From the NCBI GenBank assembly GCA_008933525.1, contig WBUV01000200.1:1-6221 (forward strand): a DNA stretch of 6,221 nt, given 5' to 3'. The first letter of the stretch is position 1, and the number at the start of each line of letters is the position of its first letter. This stretch comes from Bacteroidales bacterium (GTDB taxonomy: Bacteria > Bacteroidota > Bacteroidia > Bacteroidales > Tenuifilaceae). Shown one piece after another: positions 1 to 6,124 of this stretch. The position numbers and the translations under genes were made by a program. The notes below the pieces were generated by a model. The model was not told the DNA's origin and did not search any database. It saw only the letters and a list, made by a program, of their open reading frames with translations.

Positions 1-50
1 GTATAGCATAATATGATAATGTTATATTGTTATTGATTAAAAATTGTAAA

Positions 51-58
51 CAAAAGTA
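51..58 (-). promoter_or_regulatory. Possible -7 promoter element near the left edge
   Basis: The minus strand reads TACTTTTG, a full match to the Bacteroidota -7 consensus TAnnTTTG. About 19 bases upstream the minus strand has TTTC (near 77-80), one base off the usual -33 TTTG. If real, it would drive a minus-strand gene left of the window. It lies past the end of the hydrolase gene and a possible terminator, so such a gene could be a separate transcription unit. The element is short and the DNA is A+T-rich, so a chance match is possible. Confidence 0.25.
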
Positions 59-88
59 TCAATTTGGTTTCGAACTGAAATGATAAAA

Positions 89-113
89 CTCAATTATTAA
101 TAATGTTTTTGAG
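89..113 (-). terminator. Possible weak terminator hairpin after the hydrolase gene
   Basis: On the minus strand, CTCAA (113-109) can pair with TTGAG (93-89), and TTTTAT follows directly. The loop contains the self-complementary ATTATTAATAAT at 93-104, which may form a competing structure. The hairpin begins 8 bases after the hydrolase stop codon, a suitable place for a terminator. The stem is short and A+T-rich, so it would be weak. Confidence 0.3.
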
Positions 114-121
114 CAACTGTT

Positions 122-760
122 TTAACTATTCAAAAACGGATTGCTAACACGCTCTTTTCCAATTGTCGACGAATCGCCATGACCCGAAAAAATCATTACA
201 TCATCGGGCAGCGTTAGCAACTTTGTCGTGATGCTATGGATTATAGTATCGAAACTTCCTCCCCCTAAGTCGGTTCTACCAATGGAACCTTGAAATAGAG
301 TATCGCCAGTAATCAATATCTTATCCTTTTCAGAGTACAGACAAACACCTCCAAGGGTATGTCCTGGGGTATGGATGACCTTTATGGTTGTGTTCCCGAA
401 CTTTAACTCATCGCCATTATCGAAAGTTTTCTCAACCTTAGGAACAGTGTCAATTACAAGTCCAAACATCATTGCGTGCTGTGGAGCCATCTGTATAGTT
501 GGCAACTCCTCGCGGTGGGCGAAGCAATCCACATTGTAAATATCCTGCAAAGCATTAATTCCCAAGATATGGTCGATATGGCAATGTGTGTTCACCAAAA
601 ACTTAACTATGAGTTTGTTATCATCGGTAAAGCGCTTAACCTCGGCCGCCTCCGATGGTGTATAACAACCAGCATCAACAATAATAGCCTCGCCAGTTTC
701 GTCGTAAAGCAAATATGTATTCTCCTGAAAAGGATTAAAAACAAACTGTTTGATTTTCAT
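122..760 (-). CDS. MBL-fold metallo-hydrolase, glyoxalase II-like
   Basis: A 212-residue metallo-beta-lactamase-fold hydrolase, probably cytoplasmic since no signal peptide is visible. Metal ligands are seen as T-H-C-H-I-D-H (His59, His61, Asp63, His64), His134 in TPGHT, Asp153 in TGDTLF and His194 in SGHGD. This is the dinuclear metal site of the hydroxyacylglutathione hydrolase group. Glyoxalase II enzymes hydrolyse S-D-lactoylglutathione or related thioesters. The length fits the short YcbL-like form that lacks the C-terminal glutathione-binding domain of GloB, so the true thiol substrate is uncertain, especially as many Bacteroidota lack glutathione. The ATG at 758-760 precedes a typical start (KIKQFVFNPFQENTYL). 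It lies 83 bp downstream of pcm on the same strand, with no clear promoter between, so co-transcription is likely. The family call is firm; the substrate is inferred. Confidence 0.93.
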   Translation of the reverse strand: MKIKQFVFNPFQENTYLLYDETGEAIIVDAGCYTPSEAAEVKRFTDDNKLIVKFLVNTHCHIDHILGINALQDIYNVDCFAHREELPTIQMAPQHAMMFGLVIDTVPKVEKTFDNGDELKFGNTTIKVIHTPGHTLGGVCLYSEKDKILITGDTLFQGSIGRTDLGGGSFDTIIHSITTKLLTLPDDVMIFSGHGDSSTIGKERVSNPFLNS

Positions 761-843
761 ATATATCGTTATTCTTTGTCAGTTATGCGTTGCCCGTTGT
801 TTTCAAAAACGAAAAAACTTTCACTTATTAACCAATTACCCAA

Positions 844-1494
844 TCACTTATTTGTACCTTTTAACAACGGAACGAATATAAAGTTTCCGTGCGTAGTTGT
901 TTTAATTTCCGTAGGGCTTATTTTCTCAATAAGAGTCATTGCTTGACTCCTATCGTCGCCAACAGGTATAACCATTCTGCCGCCTACAGCCAATTGCTCA
1001 ACCAAAGCTTCAGGAATTTCAGAGGCTCCAGCAGTAACCAAAATCTTATTGTATGGACCATAGTTTGGCACACCCTTGTAACCATCGCCATAAAAAAAGT
1101 GGGGATGATACCCCATCTCCTCCAGTAAAGCCTTGGCATTTAGGTAAAGTTCACGCTGGCGCTCAATGGTGTAAACTCTGGCCTTCATCTCCATAAGAAT
1201 GGCTGTTTGATATCCTGAACCAGTACCAACCTCCAAAACCTTGTCCATATGGTTTATCTGTAGCAACTCAGTTTGGAAAGCCACAGTATAGGGTTGAGAG
1301 ATTGTTTGACCTGCGCCAATGGGGAAAGCTTGATCGCGATAGGCAAAATTTAAAAAACCACTCTCCATAAAGAAATGACGTGGAACTTTAAGGAGTGCAT
1401 CTAAAACACGCTTATCGGTAATTCCCTTTGCCTCAACCTCCTCAACCAGTTTCTTTCTAAGTCCTTTATGCTGAAAAGTATCCTGTTGTAACAT
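844..1494 (-). CDS. pcm: Protein-L-isoaspartate O-methyltransferase
   Basis: A 216-residue SAM-dependent methyltransferase that methylates L-isoaspartyl residues formed by deamidation or isomerisation, starting the repair of damaged proteins in the cytoplasm. The sequence shows the family marks in order: a helical N-terminus ending in VPRHFF (37-42), the substrate-site segment GQTISQPYTVA (62-72), SAM motif I VLEVGTGSGYQTAIL (86-100), an acidic residue after the second strand in VYTIER (107-112), ILVTAGA (151-157) and the C-terminal strand FVPLL (207-211). Length is normal for bacterial Pcm. The start is the ATG at 1492-1494, 20 bases downstream of a TATCTTTG promoter-like element, giving a short leader. 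It is the first gene of a probable two-gene unit with the hydrolase. No catalytic motif is missing. Confidence 0.96.
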   Translation of the reverse strand: MLQQDTFQHKGLRKKLVEEVEAKGITDKRVLDALLKVPRHFFMESGFLNFAYRDQAFPIGAGQTISQPYTVAFQTELLQINHMDKVLEVGTGSGYQTAILMEMKARVYTIERQRELYLNAKALLEEMGYHPHFFYGDGYKGVPNYGPYNKILVTAGASEIPEALVEQLAVGGRMVIPVGDDRSQAMTLIEKISPTEIKTTTHGNFIFVPLLKGTNK

Positions 1495-1514
1495 TTTATG
1501 CTTTTAAATATCTA

Positions 1515-1522
1515 CAAAGATA
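1515..1522 (-). promoter_or_regulatory. Likely -7 promoter element of pcm
   Basis: The minus strand reads TATCTTTG, a full match to the Bacteroidota consensus TAnnTTTG, 20 bases before the pcm ATG. Transcription would start close to the ATG and leave a leader of roughly 12-15 bases. I see no clear TTTG at the -33 position. It would drive pcm and probably the hydrolase gene behind it. Confidence 0.45.
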
Positions 1523-1613
1523 GAATCAATTTTTGATGTAGCTACCTGATAAATGTTATTAAAAGGTTGATAAATACTAATTGGTTAATCCGGCTCAAAA
1601 AACTAAAATGTCT

Positions 1614-1621
1614 TATGTTTG
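1614..1621 (+). promoter_or_regulatory. Likely -7 promoter element of the dehydrogenase-like gene
   Basis: The plus strand reads TATGTTTG, a full match to TAnnTTTG, ending 21 bases before the ATG at 1643. It helps decide the start: a TTG at 1619-1621 is in frame but lies inside this element, so translation should begin at 1643. No good -33 TTTG is seen 19-21 bases upstream. Together with the pcm element on the other strand, it makes 1495-1642 a divergent promoter region. Confidence 0.45.
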
Positions 1622-1642
1622 TGCAACGCAATTTTAAAAACA

Positions 1643-2461
1643 ATGCAAAAAATTGGCTTTGCAATAAATTCATTTTCAGAAAATAACCCGATAGACACAA
1701 TTCTCACAAACACTAACTCCCAATTTGCGGGTCTTTGGGTTGAAGAACCATCATCTATCAACGAAATTATAAAGTATAAACCTGAGAATCGTATCGATGA
1801 TTTAATGGACAACTGCGAAATGCTTATTATTGACTGCTCTGCACAGCAAAAGTTTGAAATAATATCAAAAGCTATAAAAAAGGGCGTTGTTCCAATTGTT
1901 AACAATATTGATGGGCTCAACACTGCCGCACTTTTCCTTTTGCAACAATTAGCCAACGAAATAGGAGTGAACATTGTATTTGCCAACCTAGGTTACGAAC
2001 TGAATAAGAACCAAACTGCTTTAGAGTTGCCATTCATTGGGCATCTGAAGCGAAGTGTTCGTGAAAGCATAAATACAGAGGAGGACTTACTGCGCTATTT
2101 AAAAAACGATATTGCCACAGCTCTCAAAATTTCTAAATTAGATGTTCGTAAAACAAGAGTATATGGCCTTCCTGCATGCTCAAGTATTCCGATTAGCTTA
2201 ATGATAATGGTAGACTTTAGCAATAACTCGGTATTCACTTACACATTTCAGCAAAACACAGCACTATCGAACTTTGAATTGGAGGTGCTATTAACTGATA
2301 GTTCTAAAAATATCAGCATTTCGTTTTCAGAACATAATGATGATAATTTGAGGGAAACACTACAAAACTTCCAAAACAACTTCCAAAATATTAAAAACAT
2401 AGAACTCGCCCTTGAAACAAGCAGGCTTATCGATTCTATTCTATCGAAAATTAATCAATAA
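1643..2461 (+). CDS. Degenerate Gfo/Idh/MocA-like protein, function unknown
   Basis: A 272-residue soluble protein that I assign only by fold resemblance. The first ~115 residues follow the layout of a Gfo/Idh/MocA Rossmann domain: a first strand KIGFAI (3-8), a second strand FAGLWV (28-33), then CEMLIIDCS (58-66), the helix ISKAIKKGVVPIVNN (74-88) where relatives have a 'kAl..GkhV..EKP' stretch, and IVFANLGYELNKNQTALEL (111-129), which resembles the 'vGh..RfNPa' segment of sugar dehydrogenases. The C-terminal ELALETSRLIDSIL (254-267) also fits how such proteins end. The glycine-rich NAD(P) loop is absent (INSFSENN in its place), as is the EKP lysine, so it may be a non-catalytic relative. 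ATG 1643 is chosen over an in-frame TTG at 1619 because that codon lies in the promoter element. It sits 64 bp upstream of a phosphoglycosyl transferase, which hints at a sugar-related role. Confidence 0.75.
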   Translation: MQKIGFAINSFSENNPIDTILTNTNSQFAGLWVEEPSSINEIIKYKPENRIDDLMDNCEMLIIDCSAQQKFEIISKAIKKGVVPIVNNIDGLNTAALFLLQQLANEIGVNIVFANLGYELNKNQTALELPFIGHLKRSVRESINTEEDLLRYLKNDIATALKISKLDVRKTRVYGLPACSSIPISLMIMVDFSNNSVFTYTFQQNTALSNFELEVLLTDSSKNISISFSEHNDDNLRETLQNFQNNFQNIKNIELALETSRLIDSILSKINQ

Positions 2462-2492
2462 AACGCACTCGTGAGTCGGAATCAACTCAAAA

Positions 2493-2522
2493 ATGGCTAA
2501 ATTGGCAGATTCAAAAAAGTGA
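2493..2522 (+). other. Nine-codon minicistron ahead of the transferase
   Basis: ATG at 2493-2495 opens a nine-codon frame (MAKLADSKK) that ends in TGA at 2520-2522. It is in the same frame as the following transferase, whose GTG start lies three bases after this stop. It could be a leader peptide coupling translation to the weak GTG start, a remnant of an N-terminal extension cut by a nonsense change, or chance. There is no strong Shine-Dalgarno sequence before its ATG. Confidence 0.2.
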
Positions 2523-2525
2523 GTT

Positions 2526-3941
2526 GTGGTTAAAAGAATTCAGATTGCAAAATATATTCTATTCGACTTTTTAGGAAGCGCTATTGCTTGGATTATTTTC
2601 AATATCTACCGAAAAAAAATAGTTGAATCGCAATTATTCGGAATGGACCTTTCGTTCGTTCCTGACACCAAATTTTACATAGGCATTTTCGTTTTCCCAA
2701 TTTTTTGGATATCGCTATTTGGGTTAGCGGGATTTTACCACGACGTTTTTCGCAAATCGAGGCTTAAAGAGCTTAGCGGATCCATTGGCTATACGTTACT
2801 TGGCTGTTTGCTCATATTTTTTGCAATGCTTCTGGACGATTACATAGTATCGTATAAAAGTTACTACCAAATACTACTTAGCCTTTTCTCGTTGATTTTC
2901 ATCCTTACCTATTTCCCTCGCTTAGTTCTTACCACAAAAACAATTCACAAGGTTCACTCCCGCAAAATTGGGTTTCCGTCAGTTATTGTTGGCAGCGGCG
3001 AAAAAGCGCTAAATCTTTACGGAGAACTAGAAACCGAAAAGAAATCGCAAGGGTATAAGCTAATTGGCTACATCAAAATAAACAAAGACGACAAGGATTT
3101 AATTAACGAAAAACTAAACTATCTTGGAGAAATTGAATCTATCGGCAGTTTAGTAGATAAACTTAAAGTTGAAGAAGTTATACTTGCCACCGATCAGGAA
3201 AATCCCGAAACGTTAACAAGGATCATTAACGAATTACTATCGCTAAACGTTATAATTAAGGCAATTCCAAGTATGTACGACTACCTGTCGGGTAGAGTTA
3301 AAATGACAGGAATACTGAGCGCCCCCTTGCTGAATATATCCTTTGAACTAATGCCTCCTTGGCAAGCAAACCTAAAACAGGTAATAGATTACACATTTGG
3401 AACAATTGCTTTCATAATACTTTTACCATTAATATTAGCCTTGGCAATCATTATAAAACTATCGTCGAAAGGGCCAATTCTATACAAACAGGAGCGCATA
3501 GGGCAATTCGGGAAGCCTTTCACTCTGCTCAAATTTCGGAGTATGTACAGCGATGCTGAGATTCAGGGACCTGCCCTATCGAGCAAAAACGATCCTAGAG
3601 TTACGCCTGTTGGACGTTTTATGCGGAAAACAAGGCTCGACGAGCTTCCCAACTTCATCAATGTAATTAAAGGAGATATGTCCTTAGTAGGCCCCAGACC
3701 AGAAAGACAGTTCTATATTGATCAAATTCTAAGAATTGCTCCACACTACATACATCTTCAAAAAGTAAAACCTGGGATAACCTCGTGGGGACAAGTTAAG
3801 TATGGTTATGCAGAGAATGTGAATCAAATGGTGGAGCGTTTAAAGTACGACTTGCTTTACCTCGAAAACATGTCGCTAATTGTTGATTTTAAGATTATTA
3901 TCTACACGCTGATTACCGTGATTAGAGGTAGAGGGGTTTAA
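2526..3941 (+). CDS. Polyprenyl glycosylphosphotransferase (WbaP/WcaJ-type sugar transferase)
   Basis: A 471-residue inner-membrane enzyme that transfers a sugar phosphate from a nucleotide sugar to undecaprenyl phosphate, the first step of exopolysaccharide, capsule or O-antigen synthesis. Four hydrophobic segments lie near residues 8-26, 50-70, 86-105 and 113-133. A central CoA_binding_3-like Rossmann domain follows (VIVGSGEKA at 153-161, up to about 270), then the C-terminal bacterial sugar transferase domain (284-471). That domain has the membrane-dipping helix 287-311, KFRSM (336-340), the catalytic Asp-Glu pair in RLDELPNF (Asp372, Glu373), LVGPRPE (387-393) and KPGITSWGQV (415-424). 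Length is normal. The GTG start is the only reasonable one: TGA lies 3 bases before it and the next ATG (residue 40) would remove the first membrane helix. It is probably co-transcribed with the dehydrogenase-like gene upstream. The sugar cannot be told from sequence, and no glycosyltransferase, flippase or polymerase gene is nearby. Confidence 0.94.
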   Translation: MVKRIQIAKYILFDFLGSAIAWIIFNIYRKKIVESQLFGMDLSFVPDTKFYIGIFVFPIFWISLFGLAGFYHDVFRKSRLKELSGSIGYTLLGCLLIFFAMLLDDYIVSYKSYYQILLSLFSLIFILTYFPRLVLTTKTIHKVHSRKIGFPSVIVGSGEKALNLYGELETEKKSQGYKLIGYIKINKDDKDLINEKLNYLGEIESIGSLVDKLKVEEVILATDQENPETLTRIINELLSLNVIIKAIPSMYDYLSGRVKMTGILSAPLLNISFELMPPWQANLKQVIDYTFGTIAFIILLPLILALAIIIKLSSKGPILYKQERIGQFGKPFTLLKFRSMYSDAEIQGPALSSKNDPRVTPVGRFMRKTRLDELPNFINVIKGDMSLVGPRPERQFYIDQILRIAPHYIHLQKVKPGITSWGQVKYGYAENVNQMVERLKYDLLYLENMSLIVDFKIIIYTLITVIRGRGV

Positions 3942-3942
3942 A

Positions 3943-4503
3943 CTACTTAAGCGGAAAAATCTTAATTGGTCTGTAAAGAGCGCCTTTAGTGGTTAACGTG
4001 CTCTGATAAAAAATAACTTTATCGACCAAAACATCCTGAAAGGCCTTATCCTTATACACCTGCAAAGAATTCTGCAATTGCTGTTTACTTTTCAAAAACT
4101 TAACTCGGCCTAACGTTAGATGTGGCGAATAAACTTTGTTTACATCCTCAAAACCAAAAGGTAATAGGGTTTCGTCTACTTTGTGTTTGAGCGCCAAAAG
4201 CGAATCGTTGGATTCAAAACCAGCCCAAATAACCTTTGGGTCGGGGCGACCAAAAGTCCCAAGGCCTTTTATTCTAATGCTAAATTGAGGAACTGACTGT
4301 AAAACTTTTTGAAGTTCGGCCGATATTTGATTTACTTGATTATTCTCTGTTTCTCCAAGGAAAAGCAATGTTAAATGTAGCGTGGCTGTATCGACCCACT
4401 TTATACTATCATCCCTTAGAACGTTTTTAAGTTTGTAAAATACACTTAGCAACTCTTCGCCAGGCTTAATATCTATGCCAATAAATGTTCTCAAATTATC
4501 CAT
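3943..4503 (-). CDS. thpR: RNA 2',3'-cyclic phosphodiesterase (LigT/ThpR, 2H family)
   Basis: A 186-residue cytoplasmic 2H phosphoesterase that opens 2',3'-cyclic phosphates on RNA ends to a 2'-phosphate; relatives also ligate tRNA halves in vitro. Both catalytic H-x-T-x motifs are present: HLTL at 43-46, followed by LFLG, and HLTL at 128-131, followed by GRVKF. The N-terminal RTFIGIDI (5-12) and FGRPDPKVIWAG (84-95) are also typical of the family. The length is normal. The ATG at 4501-4503 is chosen because the family begins right at the RTFIGI strand; an in-frame extension to 4536 would run into the promoter region. Its stop lies one base from the stop of the convergent transferase gene. 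It diverges from elbB across 74 bp. The physiological RNA substrate is unknown. Confidence 0.94.
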   Translation of the reverse strand: MDNLRTFIGIDIKPGEELLSVFYKLKNVLRDDSIKWVDTATLHLTLLFLGETENNQVNQISAELQKVLQSVPQFSIRIKGLGTFGRPDPKVIWAGFESNDSLLALKHKVDETLLPFGFEDVNKVYSPHLTLGRVKFLKSKQQLQNSLQVYKDKAFQDVLVDKVIFYQSTLTTKGALYRPIKIFPLK

Positions 4504-4533
4504 AGTGTGGAGTTTTATGTATCGACAAATAAA

Positions 4534-4542
4534 CAAAAAGTA
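4534..4542 (-). promoter_or_regulatory. Possible promoter of thpR in the thpR-elbB divergent region
   Basis: The minus strand reads TACTTTTTG, one T longer than the consensus TAnnTTTG, 30 bases before the thpR ATG. Upstream, at 4565-4562, the minus strand has TTTG exactly 19 bases away, matching the usual -33 to -7 spacing. On the plus strand the nearest candidate for elbB is TATATTG (about 4544-4550), one T short of consensus. The 74-bp gap therefore probably carries overlapping promoters for both genes. Confidence 0.35.
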
Positions 4543-4577
4543 TTATATTGTATCAAAATAACAAAAACAAATCAACT

Positions 4578-5237
4578 ATGAGCAACCATAAGAAATTTGC
4601 TGTAGTAATATCGGGCTGTGGAGTTTACGATGGCGCCGAAATTCACGAAGCGGTTATGACCCTTTACGCCATAACCAAAAACGGCTGCACATACCAAATT
4701 TTTGCACCCAATATTCAACAACATCACGTTGTAAACCATATAAATGGCAATGTGATGAACGAAACACGGAATGTTCTGGTAGAGTCGGCTCGAATTGCCA
4801 GAGGCAATATAAAACCATTATCGGAATTCAACCCAGAGTTATTCGATGCACTAATTTTCCCTGGAGGTTTTGGCGTAGCAAAAAATCTGTCATCGTGGGC
4901 ATTTGATGGTGCAAATTGCAAAGTAATTCCAGAAGTAACAAAGGCAATAAAAGATATGCATTCGGCACACAAACCCATAGGAGCCCTTTGTATATCTCCA
5001 GTATTACTAGCCAAAGTAATTGGGAGCGCAACATTAACCATTGGCAAGGATGCATCCACGGCCAAAGCATTGGAGAGCATTGGTGCAAGGCACCAACAAA
5101 CGGGTCACGGACAGGTTGTAGTTGATGAACGTAACATGCTATTCAGTACACCATGTTATATGCTCGATGCAACAATAGTCGACATTGCAAATGGTGCTAA
5201 AGCGATAGTTTCAGAAATGCTTAAATGGATGAGATAA
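4578..5237 (+). CDS. elbB: ElbB-type DJ-1/PfpI family protein (glyoxalase-like)
   Basis: A 219-residue cytoplasmic protein of the DJ-1/PfpI superfamily, very close in length and layout to E. coli ElbB (217 aa). That protein was first linked to isoprenoid production and later reported to have weak glyoxalase activity; its true role is unsettled. Signature segments are VVISGCGVYDGAEIHEAVM (9-27), with Glu21 near the active site, FAPN (42-45), ETRNVLVESARIARG (62-76), FPGGFGVAKNLS (94-105), GALCISPVLLAK (135-146) with the nucleophile-elbow Cys138, LTIG (153-156) and TPCYML (191-196). ATG 4578 is chosen because it begins the conserved N-terminus; an in-frame TTG at 4548 lies in the promoter region and would add a poly-Asn/Lys stretch. 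It diverges from thpR, and its stop is 16 bp from that of the convergent DUF4294 gene. Confidence 0.95.
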   Translation: MSNHKKFAVVISGCGVYDGAEIHEAVMTLYAITKNGCTYQIFAPNIQQHHVVNHINGNVMNETRNVLVESARIARGNIKPLSEFNPELFDALIFPGGFGVAKNLSSWAFDGANCKVIPEVTKAIKDMHSAHKPIGALCISPVLLAKVIGSATLTIGKDASTAKALESIGARHQQTGHGQVVVDERNMLFSTPCYMLDATIVDIANGAKAIVSEMLKWMR

Positions 5238-5253
5238 GGGATTATAAATTCAA

Positions 5254-5850
5254 CTAGATTAGCCCTTGCTCATAAAGTATAATTAACTCGTTTAAAACTT
5301 TATCCTCGCCATAAGGGTCAAATTTTGATTTGAGATTTGTCCCAAATATTCGGGCTACGCCCTGCCAAAAACCTGCGGAGAAACCACCTTTCAACTCCTT
5401 TACCAATTCATAGGAGGTTTGTCCGGTTTCTCTATCAATTAACTTTATAAGCATTCGGCCCTGTGAGATTGTGAGCTTAACGAGTTGCTTTTCAAATTCA
5501 GATCGCATTTCCTTTTCGGATTGCTTTATGTATGCATCAATTTCCCTTTTAGATTCAAGTGTTTTAATATGCTCATTCATCTCGTAAAGCTTATTCTTAG
5601 CAATTTGAGCATAGGGATAGGTTTTCTTTAAATTACGGATTAGTTTATAGTACTGTTGCATATCGCGATTACTCTTGAATCTTCGCTTGCCAAACTTAAC
5701 AACCTCCCTTATTTGAATGTGTGGAATTGTGTCGCCATCAAGTACTGTAGAAGGAAAAACCAAAATGGTTTTAATCTCACTATAGTCCTGAGCACTTAAA
5801 CTCAAACTCATAGTTAAAACTATACCAAATAATGTTACTAAACTTTTCAT
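5254..5850 (-). CDS. Exported DUF4294 family protein, function unknown
   Basis: A 198-residue protein with a clear Sec signal peptide: KS, then the hydrophobic LVTLFGIVLTMSLSLSA, with likely cleavage after residue 20 (SLSA before QDY). No lipobox cysteine is seen, so it should be periplasmic rather than a lipoprotein. The mature part matches DUF4294, a Bacteroidota family. It has DGDTIPHIQIREVVKFGKRRF (38-58), a predicted helical stretch with YPYAQIAKNKL (78-88), a charged helix EIDAYIKQSEKEMRSEF (103-119), then LTISQGRMLIKLIDRETG (126-143), ELVKELKGGFSAGFWQ (148-163) and FDPYGEDK (177-184). The block at 126-184 is very dense in conserved-looking polar and aromatic residues. The ATG at 5848-5850 is chosen because it gives the signal peptide; the longer frame to 5934 starts at a TTG inside the promoter element. 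The function is unknown. Confidence 0.88.
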   Translation of the reverse strand: MKSLVTLFGIVLTMSLSLSAQDYSEIKTILVFPSTVLDGDTIPHIQIREVVKFGKRRFKSNRDMQQYYKLIRNLKKTYPYAQIAKNKLYEMNEHIKTLESKREIDAYIKQSEKEMRSEFEKQLVKLTISQGRMLIKLIDRETGQTSYELVKELKGGFSAGFWQGVARIFGTNLKSKFDPYGEDKVLNELIILYEQGLI

Positions 5851-5931
5851 TCTAGTATTCCACTCAGAATTTAAACGTAAAAAAACACTGTTCAGATTCA
5901 AAAACAACAATAAACGTATTACAAAGTTGAA

Positions 5932-5939
5932 CAAAAGTA
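5932..5939 (-). promoter_or_regulatory. Likely -7 promoter element of the DUF4294 gene
   Basis: The minus strand reads TACTTTTG, a full match to TAnnTTTG, 81 bases before the ATG at 5850, giving a leader of roughly 75 bases. A TTTG at 5959-5956 lies 16 bases upstream, a little short of the usual 19-21 spacing. The surrounding ATACTTTTGTT is the same 11 bases as at the left-edge element. Confidence 0.4.
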
Positions 5940-5997
5940 TTATAAATTGTCAAAACAAATGTTGTTCCGTTTCCACTTCGAAAAATTAAAAACCATA

Positions 5998-6026
5998 GAA
6001 AACTTAGGTTCTTTTCCTAAGATTTT
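5998..6026 (-). terminator. Small hairpin with A- and T-tracts, possible terminator
   Basis: CTTAGG (6003-6008) and CCTAAG (6016-6021) form a perfect 6-bp stem around a 7-base loop. After an A-A mismatch, AAA can pair with TTT on the flanks. Read on the minus strand, TTTTC follows the stem, so it could end transcription of the possible gene fragment whose stop lies about 100 bases earlier. It lies upstream of the DUF4294 promoter. The A/T tracts on both sides would also allow plus-strand action, but no plus-strand gene ends here. Confidence 0.35.
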
Positions 6027-6124
6027 GTGATCAAAACATTGGTAAAATATTTCTATTATTAGAGGATTTTTTTGAATGGAGAGTCGTTATTATTTGAATG
6101 ATTTAGAGATATTTATAATTTTCT

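Noticed and set aside
476..946. A 156-codon open frame on the plus strand, antisense to the hydrolase and pcm.
   Set aside because: It overlaps two genes with complete catalytic motifs on the other strand, and its product has no recognisable domain.
827..1589. An inverted pair of 12-mers, ATTAACCAATTA at 827-838 and TAATTGGTTAAT at 1578-1589, on both sides of pcm, like ends of a mobile element.
   Set aside because: About one such match is expected by chance in 6 kb of A+T-rich DNA. There is no target-site duplication, and pcm is an ordinary core gene.
1603..1986. A 127-codon minus-strand frame over the dehydrogenase-like gene.
   Set aside because: It is rich in Ser, Ile and Phe in a pattern expected from antisense translation, and it runs through the plus-strand promoter and start.
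4504..4536. An 11-residue N-terminal extension of ThpR from a start at 4536.
   Set aside because: The conserved family N-terminus begins at the ATG at 4501-4503, and the extension runs into the promoter region.
4724..5088. Two overlapping minus-strand open frames inside elbB.
   Set aside because: elbB is a near-textbook match over its whole length; these frames are its antisense shadows.
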